Assembly: GCF_028583425.1 (NCBI RefSeq)
Contig: NC_072805.1
Coordinates: 18,548,001 to 18,612,000 of the forward strand
Direction: 5' to 3'
DNA from: Eublepharis macularius
Lineage: Eukaryota; Chordata; Lepidosauria; Squamata; Eublepharidae
Length of the DNA stretch: 64,000 nucleotides
The position numbers and the translations under genes are program-made. Shown here piece after piece: positions 1 to 9,802 of this stretch. A model generated the notes under the pieces. That model searched no databases. It saw only the letters and a program-made list of their open reading frames with translations, and was not told the origin of the DNA. Within the stretch, counting starts at the first letter, position 1. Every line of letters starts with the position of its first letter.

Positions 1-520
1 AGGTGCAGAACATGAGCTAGGAGCTGTCAAAAGGAAAGCACAAGACAACCCGGCGAATCTCTCACTCTTTCCTCTGCAACAGAGGGATAATGCTAGCCTA
101 GCTTGAAGGCCTGTTGTAAAGAGTACTGCAATAATGTATTTCAAATGCTTTGAATACTCTCAAAGCGCTAGAAAAAGTTACAGTATTGTTAAATTTGAAA
201 ATTGAGTTGGGGGCTAGAACCTCGGGCCAGAGGGACCTCGGTCTAAATCCCTGCTGTCTCCCCTGCAGACTTTGGGCAAGTCCCTCTTGCAGCTTCAGAG
301 GATGGCTGCGAGGATAAAAGGGGGTTACCTTTCTGTACGGGCCTCTCAGAGCTACTAGAAGGAAGGAAGGGTAACAGGCTTGAGAATGAAATCTTTGCAA
401 AACATTATTCTGTTGAGATCTTCATTGTGGGAAGAAGGGATTGATGCTTTGTGTAGAAGTATACATCCAACTGCTTAGGCCTATGGGGAACTGATTAACA
501 CTAGAGTATTGTGCCTCCAG
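1..520 (+). other. LDHD: LDHD intron (part), with a MIR-like SINE fragment
   Basis: Non-coding sequence upstream of the first visible LDHD exon; its left boundary is outside the window. About 205-335 resembles an old tRNA-derived CORE/MIR-type SINE, with a B-box-like stretch (CTAAATCCCTGCT) followed by ACTTTGGGCAAGTCCCTC and a CTTCAGAGG tail as in MIR. The fragment is diverged and its ends are unclear. The rest shows nothing recognisable. It ends with GTGCCTCCAG, the acceptor of the next exon. Confidence 0.6.
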
Positions 521-632
521 GACCGATTGTTGGCCACGTTGGAGACGGCAACTTCCACTGCCTTCTGATTTTTGACCCCGAAGATCCAGATGAAAGCGGG
601 CGAGTGAAGGAATTCACTGTGCGGCTGGCCAG
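521..632 (+). CDS. LDHD: LDHD, penultimate coding exon (mitochondrial D-lactate dehydrogenase)
   Basis: A 112-bp internal exon bounded by an AG acceptor (519-520) and a GTAGGA donor (633-638). It is read with two bases of a split codon at each side and 36 full codons between. The product contains [10 protein letters not shown], the histidine-rich motif of the C-terminal FAD-linked oxidase domain, followed by an acidic stretch and GRVKEF, which match vertebrate LDHD as I remember it. LDHD is a mitochondrial flavoenzyme that oxidises D-lactate and other D-2-hydroxyacids to 2-oxoacids. The conserved histidines near this motif belong to the active or metal-binding site in the family (family knowledge, not shown here). 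Upstream exons lie beyond the left edge. The reading phase fits the next exon exactly (AG + G = Arg). Confidence 0.96.
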
Positions 633-1101
633 GTAGGATCTGACCTTGTCCCACGGGTGGGTGAGAGAGTAGCTAAGCCTTTCCTATTTGCCCAGTGGGG
701 GGGGCCTTGCTTCCTAGGGAGTTCTGCCAGTAAGAACTTACGGAACAGAGAACGGGCAGCCTTTAAGCCCGTGGAGGTGATGGAAGCATTGGGGTCTCTG
801 TACCTGCTTCCCTGTTTTTCTCTACCTTTGCTTCCAAACTGGAGTGTTGTCTCTCCCTCACCCCCAATCTTGGAGCATCGACACCATGCCATCCATTTCC
901 CAGGTTTTTCCTCTCCCCCGTATACTGTCTCACAAACATTGCCTTACTACTTCTGACAGCACTCCTATATGAACCCCAAAGTTTGTATTTTTGAAGGTCT
1001 CACATCAGCGCCATTCTGCTTTGGTCAGCCCTTCGCAGCTGCCATTTTTCCTGCTACACCACTAGAGGGCTATTTTTTTTTAAGTTAGCAATTGCTGTAA
1101 C

Positions 1102-1339
1102 CAGGGCTTTTTTCAGCAGCAACATGGTGGAACAGAGTTCCGGAACCTCTTGAAAATGGTCACATGGCTGGTGGCCCCGCCCCCTGATCTCCAGACAGAG
1201 GGGAGTTGAGATTCGGAGGGCAATTTCAACTCCCCTCTGTCTGGAGATCAGGGGGCGGGGCCACCAGCCATGTGGGTTCTCTGAGGGCAACCCACATGGA
1301 CTGAATTCCGCCACCTCTTTTCCCAGAAAAAAAGCCCTG
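1102..1339. mobile_element. hAT-like MITE, foldback type 'CAGGGCTTTTTT', copy 1
   Basis: A 238-bp non-autonomous element. Its ends are inverted (CAGGGCTTTTTTCAG and AAAAAAAGCCCTG). The interior holds a second, nearly perfect inverted repeat containing GGGGCGGGGCCACCAGCC, so the single strand would fold along most of its length. It is flanked by identical 8-bp copies GCTGTAAC (1094-1101 and 1340-1347). An 8-bp duplication is the hallmark of the hAT superfamily. Copies 2 and 3 lie at 38104 and 45226. It has no coding capacity. Confidence 0.9.
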
Positions 1340-1776
1340 GCTGTAACACTGTTGCAATTACTGCTTCCCTCCCCCACAAACCCTCCTGTGGCACATCAGG
1401 GACTAAATGGGGGGGGGAATGGCTGCTGATGGAAAGCATGCAACACCCCACACCACCCCCTAGAAAAGCTCCCTTGCGGATGTTCCATTCCCAGCACAAA
1501 TGTGTATGCATTTGCAGTGGCAATGAACACAAAATGGAGGATGCTTGCCAGCTGGATGCAGCTTTTGAGAGGAAAAAGAATCTCATCCCAGACATTGAGA
1601 TTCATTACATTGATGATAAACTGACCTTGAGTGGCAGGGCTGGGGGAAGCTATTTCCTATCCTTCGGCAAAGCCATTCTTTCCCTTGGCTCTCCCTCCTT
1701 TTGCCTTCTTAAGAGTCGGTATGTAGTCATACCGTAAAGAACTGATTGTGATGAGAGCCCCTGTGGTATACTGGTT

Positions 1777-2158
1777 GGTTCTTGGGCCCCCAACCATTTT
1801 GTGCCTGTGGGTCCCTGGAATTCTGACATGGGGTGGTGGGTGCGACTACAAAATGGCTGCCTCAGGAGGTGGAGCCAACCACAAAATGGCTGTCAGATGA
1901 GGGAGAGCTGTACACCCACAAAGCCCACCTGCTGAAGGCAAGAGGGGCAATTTTAAAAAATGCACTGGGAAAAAGAAATGAGAGAATAAACCCAACACTC
2001 TGTTGGCAGGTACCTCTGAAACATTATTTCAATCGGCGCAGCCATCTCCAGTGGCCAGTCAGAAGCCCCGTTGTGCAAGAGCCACATGTGGTACCACCCA
2101 CTGTCTGAAAACACTTGGCGGGCACCATGAAAGGTGTGGGCAGGAGCCATGGACTAGA
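1777..2158. mobile_element. hAT-like element remnant, 'CAAAATGGCTGCC' type
   Basis: Diverged repeat with the phrases CCCCCAACCATTTTGTGCCTGTGGG near its left end (first 20 bases matter most), GGGTGGTGGGTGCGACTAC and two CAAAATGGCTG boxes. A short piece of the same family recurs at 54206-54280. I recognise the style from squamate genomes but cannot name the Repbase family. The right end abuts the next element. Confidence 0.5.
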
Positions 2159-2159
2159 A

Positions 2160-2680
2160 CAGGTGTGGCCAAACTGCAGCTCAGGAGCCGCATGTGGCTC
2201 TTCTATACATATCATGCAGCTCCCAGAGGTCTCTTGAGCATTGTCATGGCCATATAGTTTATTTTAGTTTATTTCCCTCCCGTTCTTTTTTTCTTTCCAT
2301 CCCTCCCATTCCATCTTTCCTTGTCTTTCATATTTTCAATAAAAACATTGGGGTTGTCAGGTCCAACTTGGAAAATACCTGAGGACTTTTGGGGTGGAAC
2401 TGGGAGACTTTGGGGGTGGTGTCTAGCAATGATGTGACATCACTTTTATGATGTCACTTCCAAGTCAAAGGCTCTTCCCAAGCCTCACCCCCTTCCGATA
2501 TCACTTCCCACATACTGCACCAACCCCCTACCCCTTCCTATGATGTCACTTTCAGGACACTCCCCCAAACCCCTCGTCCTCTGAAGTCACTTCAATGCAT
2601 CATGTCTTGTGGCTCTCAAACATCTGACTTTTATTCTGTGTGGCTCTTACATTAAGCAAGTTTGGCCACCCCCCCCCCCC
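2160..2680. mobile_element. hAT-like element, TIR CAGGTGTGGCCAAACT
   Basis: The left end CAGGTGTGGCCAAACTGC and the right end AAGTTTGGCCACC are inverted repeats. The arms also share GAGCCGCATGTGGCTCTT-like and GTGGCTCTCAAACATCTGA-like text. The middle (about 2350-2600) holds GTTGTCAGGTCCAACTTGG and TTTGGGGGTGG phrases that belong to another miniature element, probably nested. The right end runs into a C-rich tract, so the exact boundary and target duplication could not be fixed. Confidence 0.55.
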
Positions 2681-2699
2681 ACCCGCATGCCTTCACCTG

Positions 2700-3044
2700 A
2701 AGGTTTCTGGACGATCCTGGGCCAATCACACACACACTCACCTCAATATACCTCACAAGATTGTTATGAGGATAACAGGGAACAGGAATCCATTTACGCC
2801 ACCCTTGAGGAATAATAACATCATTCAATTTATATGCCGCCCTTCAGGACGACCTAACATCTACTCAGAGCGGTTTACAAATTATGTTATTATTATCCTC
2901 ACGACCATCACCCTCTGAGGTGGTTGGGGCTGAGAGAGCTGTGACTAACCCAAGGTCACCCAGCTGGCTTCAAGTGGAGGAGTGGGGAATCAAACCTGGC
3001 TCTCCAGATTAGGAGTCCCACTGCTCTTAACCACTACACCAAAT
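2700..3044 (-). mobile_element. tRNA-derived SINEs: a plus-strand tail piece (2700-2810), then a minus-strand ACA/Squam1-like copy (2811-3044)
   Basis: 2811-3044 read on the minus strand begins with a tRNA-like head: an A box around TGGTGTAGTGGTTAAGAG and a B box within GGTTTGATTCCCCAC. It continues through CAGCTGGGTGACCTTGGG and ends in CTGAAGGGCGGCATATAAAT and AT-rich bases. This is the commonest SINE type in the window (see 27721, 30061, 34211, 34786). 2700-2810 is the body and tail of a related SINE on the plus strand (GGGCCAATCACACAC, GTTGTTATGAGGATAA-like text). Confidence 0.8.
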
Positions 3045-3295
3045 TAGGAAAGAGGGTAGGATAAAAGTGTCCCAGATAGACTGAGGGGGAAAAAAAGAAA
3101 TTATTTTTTCATTCACATACGAAGGGGCCTTTTCCTCCATCAGATCGCTCACAAGAACCTCTCTTGGCCACATACTGGAAAAAAAGTTTTAACAGCCATG
3201 GAAAATCTTATGCATCATTTCCTTTGATAAGCATCATTTTACGGCACACTACTACACCCATATCACATGAACAAATGAAAGTGGTGATCCCATCG

Positions 3296-3470
3296 GGGAC
3301 AAGGCACTCTAGTCAGGATCGTCTTCTCGGGCCAGCAGTTCAGGGTCTTTGTGAGATGTCTTTCCCATCACCTCCAACCCGATCCTTTCACCTGGAGAGG
3401 TCAGAGATTGAATTCGGGACCTTTGGCATATCAAGCAGATTCATCACCCCTGAGCCACAGCCCCTCTGCT
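3296..3470 (-). mobile_element. Sauria-type tRNA SINE, diverged copy
   Basis: Read on the minus strand it starts AGAGGGGCTGTGGCTCAGGG and contains a B-box-like GAATTCAATCTCTGACC and the AAAGGATCGGGTTGGAGGTG region. These are typical of the squamate tRNA SINE whose good copy is at 57101-57312. The tail is truncated. Confidence 0.65.
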
Positions 3471-3550
3471 AAATAGCAAAGCAGGGATAAGAGCCTCTCT
3501 CTCCCACCTCCTAGTCCTCCACTCCAACCATTGTTCCACATTGGCTCTCA

Positions 3551-3784
3551 GAGCAGAACCACAAGTGACAAAAGGCACAGGCTGGACACTTGCCAGCTTC
3601 CCTCAAGTTTTGGCGGGAAACGTAGGCAGCTTGGCGGAATGTTGGACAAGTGACAGTTGAAAAGTCCATTGGACAGCAGTCGGAGAGCCAAGCTGCAAGA
3701 CCAGGACGCCTACATTTCCCATCAAAACTTGAGGGAAGCTGACAAGTATCCAGTCTGTGCCTTTTGTCACTTGTGGTTCCACTC
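3551..3784. mobile_element. Harbinger-like MITE, TIR GAG..GAACCACAAGTGACAA
   Basis: A 234-bp foldback. Left arm GAGCAGAACCACAAGTGAC and right arm (reverse complement) GAGTGGAACCACAAGTGAC agree through about 85 bp, including CTTCCCTCAAGTTTTG. Flanks are TCA (3548-3550) and TCA (3785-3787), a 3-bp target duplication as in PIF/Harbinger elements. The terminal word ACAAGTGAC is shared with the MITEs at 5789 and 50633. Confidence 0.75.
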
Positions 3785-4055
3785 TCAGTCGAGTTTAGAG
3801 TTCAGAAACTGTGTGATACGGAATGATGAATTTATGGCACTTGCTGGCCTTTCAAGAACAGCCACATTTCCATGTTCAGAGCCAGTGTGCTGTTGCATAC
3901 CTAGAAGTAGTGGTGGTGGTGGTGGTCTAATACAGGAGGGATAGCACCTTCTCACCCAGCTCAGTCTTCCCAGAGGCATCCTCAGTTTCCTTGGACTCTT
4001 GCTCTGAACCAGTAGGGGGTTTATTACATTTTGCTTTTATTTCTTCTCCTCCCAG

Positions 4056-4221
4056 GCGTGCGCTGGCCATGGATGGCACCTGCACAGGGGAACACGGCGT
4101 AGGTCTGGGCAAGCGGCAGCTTTTACGGGAGGAGGTTGGCGAAGTGGCCCTGTCCACTATGCGGCAGATCAAGGCCACACTGGACCCCAAGAACCTCATG
4201 AACCCAGGGAAGGTCTTTTGA
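4056..4221 (+). CDS. LDHD: LDHD, terminal coding exon with stop codon
   Basis: Starts after CCTCCCAG and ends in TGA (4219-4221). It encodes [20 protein letters not shown], then [10 protein letters not shown] and ends [21 protein letters not shown] is the conserved glycine-rich signature at the end of the FAD-linked oxidase C domain of LDHD and glycolate-oxidase-like enzymes, and MNPGKV is the usual C-terminus. The residue before GTCTGEHG is Asp; I recall His in human LDHD, so this is either a lineage difference or my memory at fault. No break in frame is present. The predicted product therefore ends normally, and the gene is convergent with ZNRF1. Confidence 0.97.
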
Positions 4222-4690
4222 TGCCCACTGCTTCTGTCTCGAACAGGCTGCAGGCTGTCTCAGTATTGTAACCAGTATTGGACAGAGAAACCGCCAGCAA
4301 CTATTGTTGTGTCTCAGTATTGTAGCAAAACACGCACTATTAACCACGTTACCCAAGGCCAGATATGCTGGCTCCTGGCCCTGTGCTGTGTCTGCACTAC
4401 AAAATTAAACCGTTTTGTCTTCCGTACCTTTTCCTTCTCCGAAGAAATTAAGGTCAATGTTGTTTCTCCCAGGGAGAGGAGGAGGGCTCCAGTACTTTAC
4501 TGTTAGCTGTCCCTGCTGCGTAAACCTGCCAGGTTCCCCCGAGGGAATTTTTTACCCTCAAACTCCATTAAGAAACAGGCCTGCTCTTCGTCGGAGAATT
4601 AAACTGCCAGGAACTCAGCTGAGAACTTCCCACCTGAACATTTATATTGGCAGCTGGAACTAAAATAAAGGGGATTTGGGGGGCATCCGA
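4222..4690 (+). other. LDHD: LDHD 3' UTR (predicted)
   Basis: About 0.45 kb between the stop codon and a canonical AATAAA. No repeat is recognisable in it. The phrase GTCTCAGTATTGTA occurs twice (about 4257 and 4312), a small local duplication. The end point is predicted from the signal only. Confidence 0.6.
4664..4669 (+). terminator. LDHD: Candidate LDHD poly(A) signal AATAAA
   Basis: AATAAA lies 443 bp after the LDHD stop, followed by GGGG/GT-rich sequence and a TGTGTTCTAGATCTGTG stretch that could serve as the downstream element. An ATTAAA at about 4404 is a weaker alternative. Confidence 0.55.
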
Positions 4691-5788
4691 GCTGCCTGTG
4701 TTCTAGATCTGTGATGAATTTTTCCTAACCTGAAATAGCCCGGTGGGCACTATTTGTCCTGTTCGAACTGCGCATGAACTGATGAACTACATGTTTCTGC
4801 AAGCAAACAGCCCCCCACCCCCAGTCAGGAGACTGGCACAGGAAGGAGTGAGATCTAAGCCCTCACCCCTTCCCTGCACTACAATCCTGACCCAAATCAG
4901 GCCCCCGTGTGCCTGGGAAGCTCAGAACACACCTGGGGCTGTCCCCAGAGAAAACATAACGCAACGTGTAGCTAGGTCCTTAGAAGCTGCCTCGCCAAGG
5001 GCAGAAAGGCGAAAGAAATGCAATTGCTTCGGATGCAGCAGCAGCAGGAAGAAGAGTGGAAAAACAAAGCCAGGAGAGCTTTTCATCTCAAGTGGTCCTT
5101 GATTTCACTCTGCCCTGTAAGCTTTCATCAAACTTTCCTAAGTGCTGAAGTGGCTCTTACTCCTCGCAAAGAAGTAGTGGAAGAGAATATAAGAGCCCGG
5201 GAGCAGGGTTACAGGCCTTGCCTGGCATGCAAACCTGCTGTCTGCCCCCACCCACCTCACCAGCCTGCAAATCTCTGCTCTTCCACTCCAGCCAGTGGCA
5301 GTTTGCCTGTCTTCATGCAGTCCAGCTTTTCCCAAACCTCCATGGGAGAGGCTGCAGCCAAAAGCTATTCTGTACGGCCTGGGCCGTACTAATCTGTCCC
5401 AGCCCAACAGATCCACATAGGATTAACGCCCTCATCGTTAGTGGGGGGTAGGGGAGAGGATGCTGAATAAGTACAGGCTCACTGCTAACCACACATGGTG
5501 AGAGGCCAGAGAATGCATGGCCTTGTGTATCGAACGCAAGCAAGTCCTAGGGATGCTGTGTAACGATGCATCCCGCTCCCACCTTTTCTGGTCTTCCAGT
5601 GACCAGGGAAAATGGTTTAAATTGTCAACTATGTCAGAAATTGCAGCCTGCTCAATTTTGTCTCATAGAATCTACTCTTCTTAAAATCCACTCCTGTGGG
5701 GCAAAGCCCTACTCATTCTGTTCCATCGCTTTTCATGGGGCCGTTCTAACCCAGCCCCCAGTGTCTTGCATTTCATATCCCGAACTCA

Positions 5789-6153
5789 GAGCTAAGCTAC
5801 AAGAGACGAATTACATGAGGAGGAGCACATGAAGGGATGTTAGCCGGGAAGCCGAGTTTTAAAAGAGATTGGAAGGCTTTATCAATTTCCCCTGTCTACA
5901 GAGCGAGAAAAGATCTCTCCTCAGAGGGTTTATTTCCTCTTGGCCTCCTAGAAGGGGAGGTGAAACTGACAGAGCCTTGGGGAGGCAAAGAGGAAATTAA
6001 CAAACCCTCTGAGCAGCTATCTCCCTGGCTAGTCTGTAGAGAGGGGAAATTGACAGAGCCTTCTGCCCACTTTTAAAACTCAGCTTCCCGGCTAACATTG
6101 TGACTCCCTTCATGTGCTCCTCCTCATGTAATTCGTCTCTTGTAACCTGGCTC
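5789..6153. mobile_element. Harbinger-like MITE, TIR GAGCTAAGCTACAAGAGACG
   Basis: A 365-bp foldback. The left arm starts GAGCTAAGCTACAAGAGACG; the right arm, read in reverse complement, starts GAGCCAGGTTACAAGAGACG. Both continue with AATTACATGAGGAGGAGCAC and TGTTAGCCGGGAAGC. The flank is TCA on both sides (5786-5788 and 6154-6156), a 3-bp duplication. Two ACAGAGCC / AAACCCTCTGAG modules repeat inside. Related copies: about 30710-30975 and 41640-41800. Confidence 0.8.
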
Positions 6154-6701
6154 TCAGACTCTTGTATTCCATTTCTCACCTTAAGATCATCACAGAGAAA
6201 CTGTAGGCAGGGCCTGATACAGGCCACAATTCTAGGGACTAGGCAGGGGAGAGAGGAGGGAAACATAGCATGTTATACTGGCTATGCAATTCATTTTCCT
6301 CTACCCCAGTCTGAATTTTTGAGGTCCTGCCCTCTTCAGTGCTACTGTCCTTGTCCCCATCCTCAGCGGACACCCCCCTTTTTATTGTAAAGAAAATTGA
6401 CAAAGGGCATTAAGCTACAGCAATATATGTCAATTACTGATTTTAAACTTGATCACTGATATATCACTCTAAATGCAGTTGACATGCTGTTGAAGCTGAA
6501 AATCGGAAATTGACTTATCGGTGTAGTGCAACATTATAGCCATGGAAATTACCAATTTTTTGTCATGGCTCGGGGGGGGGGGGGAACTACCCTGTGGACA
6601 CAGCTGTGAATGACTCTGCATTTGGAAAAGCTCCACCTTTGTGCCAAAAGCTTCGGCATGGCAAAAGCAACCCCTCCTGATTACATATTGCTTCACTAGA
6701 G

Positions 6702-6889
6702 TAAAGAGTCCAGTAGCACCTTTAAGACTAACCAACTTTATTGTAGCATAATCTTTCAAGATTACATCTGATGAAGACAGCTGTGCCTCTTGAAAGCTTA
6801 TGCTACAATAAAGTTGGCTAGTCTTAAAGGTGCTACTGGACTCTACTAGTTTGCTACTACAGACGAACACGGCTAACTCCTCTGGATCT
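6702..6889 (+). mobile_element. Penelope-like foldback, family A copy A1
   Basis: A short inverted arm (AGAGTCCAGTAGCACCTTTA) meets a longer plus arm that ends in the tail GCTACTACAGACGAACACGG and CTCCTCTGGATC. The flanks are a 14-bp duplication with one mismatch: TTGCTTCACTAGAG (6688-6701) and TTGCTTCACCAGAG (6890-6903). The signature CTGATGA...GAAAGC starts near 6770 on the plus strand. The long, variable-length duplication and the inverted arms argue against a cut-and-paste transposon. Penelope-like assignment is inferred. Confidence 0.8.
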
Positions 6890-7074
6890 TTGCTTCACCA
6901 GAGCCTCTCAAAATCTGCCCAATTCAAGCCATTTCCCAACCTTTCTAGCTCCGAGAATGGCATTTCTGGGCGTTAACTCTAAAAAAAGAGAAAGTTAATG
7001 CAGACCACCTTCGCCTGAGCCGCCACCTGTTACTTCCCCATGCCCTTGGGATGACCAAGAAGACAACTGAAATA

Positions 7075-8382
7075 AAATAACAGTGACTATTTTATTGAAC
7101 ATTATTTAATACCATATCAAAACACCTTGACTAATAGGGGAAGCTTCCCTTCCCAAGCTTTAAAGTTTTTGTTTTTTTTGTAATTTTTGTTAAGTTTTGT
7201 TTTTTAACTATATAAATACAGATACCTTTCCCTGCAGGATGATGGCTGCCGGCAGGGGTTTTCCCATGGCTGACATTCTCCACTTCGTGCTCAAACGTGG
7301 ATCGAGGCTGTGGGGGAGCGGTCGGGGTGTGGGTGTGTGCCACTTTACAATCCAGGTTCATTTTCCCCACAGGGCTGAGCGAGAGGTTCAGGCATCTTAG
7401 CAGGACACTTGTGAATGGCCACAGCCCTTCAGGATGTCCCCCACAACCGCCCTGGAGTGGGAAGTTCAAACCGAGACTCTCTAAGGAGAGAAGGGACAAA
7501 AACCAGGGGACTTTTGGCAATGAGGTGTGGCGTCCCCAGGAAAAGGCAAGGGGTGGGAAAAGAGATTCGGCTGCTCAGGTGCCGAATGGCTCCAGCGGGG
7601 AGGCCAAGAGGACGCAGTCTTGTAAACATCACCAGGAACACACATCAGTTGACACGAAATGGCTGTTTTTTGTAAACACTTGAAAGACAAACCTACGACG
7701 CCTTCAAAAAACAAGACAGAAAAATGCCCTTTCCTCCTCAGGATACGGGTGGGATTGGAGGCGTGGGTGGGGTAGGGGGTCTGTCTCTCTTCCTGGTTCC
7801 AAGGAAAAAAGAGAAGAAAAAAAAATTCACCGTTTCAGTGCAAAAGTGTGACCCGCGTGGAGTGGGAGGACCAAAGTTCCTTGTCAAAGCGGTGGCAATG
7901 CTCTCTCGTGCTCCGTTTGGCTAGCAGCCGGATCCGGACCAAACATCATGACGCTGCTGAAGAGGGGATGTCCGAAGGACCTCATGTGGTGGTCCTCATC
8001 CCCCGCCCCCTTAGAGACTGACTGCTGCCAAGGGACAGCTCTGCAAAGGCAGCGGCTTCTCTTTGGGGTCTTGTCTGCCCTTTTAAAGTCGAGAAGTAAC
8101 ACAAAAATCCCCTACGCGGCCGTCCCGCAGGGTTCCAGAGCTGGTTTGGAAAAGGTTTGGGAGGGGGAGGAAGGGACGAATGGGGGGTTACCTGTCAAGA
8201 GGAACAAATCACTGTATCAGCAGGGGCTCAAAGGGGTTCAGTGGACAAAAAAAAAAAAGTGAGTTTCCTTGGTCCTTTCCACACCGTGATGAGTGCTGCT
8301 GCAAATGCAGTCATTCGCAGCAGTAGCAGAGCAACCATGTGCTGGGTTCCCCTGCATTTTTCCAGCTCCCTCCTCACGTACA
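7075..8382 (-). other. ZNRF1: ZNRF1 3' UTR exon (predicted)
   Basis: Repeat-poor sequence upstream of a minus-strand AATAAA. On the minus strand a good acceptor (TTTGTCTTTACCTTCTAG) ends at 8383, so a 3' UTR exon 8382-7075 would pair with the donor found 30 nt after the ZNRF1 stop (GTGAGC from 9772). The acceptor choice is a prediction; a longer UTR or another acceptor is possible. No coding signal was recognised here: the open frames on both strands have no familiar content. Confidence 0.45.
7091..7096 (-). terminator. ZNRF1: Candidate ZNRF1 poly(A) signal
   Basis: TTTATT on the plus strand is AATAAA on the minus strand, in the context GTTCAATAAAATAG. A second AATAAA-like string (TTATTTTATTTCAG on the minus strand) lies about 20 bp further on. 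It is the first good signal after the ZNRF1 stop and lies before any LDHD sequence. Confidence 0.55.
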
Positions 8383-8621
8383 CTAGAAGGTAAAGACAAA
8401 TTGGCATAGGGGCTTGGAAAATGGCGTTCAAGTGGCTGATCCAGGCTTTCCTACCCACATGGCCGCCACTCTGACTTTGCTGCACTCATTCCAAAAAGAT
8501 CACAGTAAAGCCGAGGAAAATCCAGATGGTGAACAAAAGTACCATGAGGCTGTGTGGAAGCTGGGGGCGGGGGATGACCTGTTTTGTTCGTTTCCCATTT
8601 GCACCAAAGCTAGACCCAAAA

Positions 8622-8998
8622 GGTATTGTCGAAGGCTTTCACGGCCGGAGAACGATGGTTGTTGTGTATTTTCCGGGCTGTATTGCCGTGGTCTTGGCAT
8701 TGTGTAGTTCCTGACGTTTCGCCAGCAGCTGTGGCTGGCATCTTCAGAGGTGTAGCACCAAAAGACAGAGATCTCTCAGTGTCACAGTGTCATCCTCTTA
8801 CAGGATGACTCAGCCCAACCCCACCTTCCTGAGTAGATACAAATGACCTGCCAACTTCTTTTCCACACTGTGACACTGAGAGATCTCTGTCTTTTGGTGC
8901 TACACCTCTGAAGATGCCAGTCACAGCTGCTGGCGAAACGTCAGGAACTACAATGCCAAGACCACGGCAATACAGCCCGGAAAACCCACAACAACCAT
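8622..8998. mobile_element. Penelope-like inverted element, family C, hammerhead-like cores on both arms
   Basis: Two head-to-head arms of about 150 bp (8622-8790 and 8866-8998) flank a 75-bp spacer. Each arm ends at the outside with text such as CCACGGCAATACAGCCCGG and at the inside with GAGATCTCTGTCTTTTGGTG. Each carries CTGAAGATGCCAG...CTGGCGAAACGTC: on the plus strand at about 8908-8942 and on the minus strand at about 8750-8716. This fits CUGANGA, a hairpin, then GAAA and GUC, the hammerhead layout known from Penelope-like retroelements. Flanks are near-identical 12-mers, CTAGACCCAAAA (8610-8621) and CTAGACCAAAAA (8999-9010). Confidence 0.8.
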
Positions 8999-9467
8999 CT
9001 AGACCAAAAACTTGGGTGTGGAAATGATTCTTAGCGCTGTATCCACACACAGGTTTTCTTCCTTGGCTTCCAAACTGCCGTGTGGCTTTGGGGGTGGGGG
9101 GGGGGGGGGGGAAGTGTCCACTTACATCAACCACTAATCATCCACTTCCCAAGTTTTCCTTGTTCTCAGTATATTGAATTGACATGGTCTTTTCAGACAG
9201 AACGCAGTCCAAGCGCGTTAGCAAGCTGATGGGAAGGAGTGCGTTTTAGGAAGTCCCACCCACCTCAGATCCGTTTTCTTTCCCTCATCTCCCCTGCTGC
9301 TGCCCCCGTTTCCTCTGCAGAGAGGAGATTACAGCAAGAGGTCGTATAGAAGCTCTAAAAAAGAAGCGCTCCTGTCGGGAAGCCAATTTGGAGAAAAAGC
9401 TGTGTGGAAGCAGTCTTGGGGATTTCAGAATGCTGGGATGAGTTCTCCTGTGCCAAAGAGTGGCGTG

Positions 9468-9600
9468 TGGTGGTAGAGAGTGCCCTCGAGTCACAGCTGA
9501 CTTATGGCGACCCCTGGAGGGGTTTTCATGGCAAGAGATTAACAGAATGTGCCGGCTTTTTAAGCGTCTGCCAGTATGCATGGGTGGGCAGACAACTGGG
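9468..9600 (-). mobile_element. 5S-type SINE, 3' part
   Basis: The minus strand reads CTCTTGCCATGAAAACCCC, then GGTCGCCATAAGTCAGCTG and GACTCGAGGGCACTC. This is the tail module seen in the 5S-derived SINEs at 15477, 40150, 44724 and 55731. The 5S-like head is missing. Confidence 0.7.
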
Positions 9601-9772
9601 GTGGCAGTGCCAACATCAATCCCCAGAAAAAGGCCTAGTTTTTGCAACAAAGCTCAGCATTTGCCTGTTAGCTGTATAACCTGTGTCATCTTTTTTTTTA
9701 AATCCCCCTAAATGGGAGGAAACTAGCCGATGTTTCAAATGGGGGGGTTGTAGAGTCTTTTGAACGGCTCAC

Positions 9773-9802
9773 CTGGGGAGAGATCTGCAAGCGTTGCTAG
9801 GG
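9773..9802 (-). other. ZNRF1: ZNRF1 exon 4 untranslated end and splice donor
   Basis: Thirty nucleotides of 3' UTR follow the stop codon and end in CCCCAG|GTGAGC, a near-consensus donor. A stop codon within about 50 nt of the last junction normally escapes nonsense-mediated decay, so a 3' UTR intron here is plausible. Inference from sequence only. Confidence 0.55.

Larger units (their letters stand above)
633..4055 (+). other. LDHD: LDHD last intron, packed with repeats
   Basis: A 3.4-kb intron from the GTAGGA donor to the CCTCCCAG acceptor at 4048-4055. It contains a hAT-like foldback at 1102-1339, two further hAT-like remnants (about 1777-2158 and 2160-2680), tRNA-SINE pieces (2700-2810, 2811-3044), a Sauria-type SINE piece (3296-3470) and a Harbinger-like MITE (3551-3784). 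No coding signal was seen at 640-1090 or 1350-1770. Confidence 0.85.
4691..7070. other. Intergenic region between LDHD and ZNRF1 3' ends
   Basis: Convergent intergenic spacer. 4700-5780 shows no recognisable gene or repeat. 5789-6153 is a Harbinger-like MITE. 6160-6690 shows nothing clear except a G-run near 6571. 6702-6889 is a Penelope-like foldback. The remainder up to the ZNRF1 poly(A) site is unremarkable. Confidence 0.6.
8383..9772 (-). other. ZNRF1: ZNRF1 intron 4, after the stop codon (predicted)
   Basis: It lies between the donor CCCCAG|GTGAGC (exon end 9773) and the predicted acceptor at 8383. It contains the Penelope-like inverted element 8622-8998, a long G-run near 9095-9112, and a minus-strand tail of a 5S-type SINE (about 9468-9600). 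If the intron is not spliced, this sequence would be 3' UTR and the foldback would be in the mature message. Confidence 0.45.

Noticed and set aside
7131-7683. Overlapping open frames in the ZNRF1 3' region
   Set aside because: Short, on both strands, without known motifs. The region is better explained as 3' UTR.
8526-9134. Small open frames on both strands across the inverted element near 8622-8998
   Set aside because: They are translations of a Penelope-like terminal repeat. Such peptides appear in automatic reptile annotations but are not genes.
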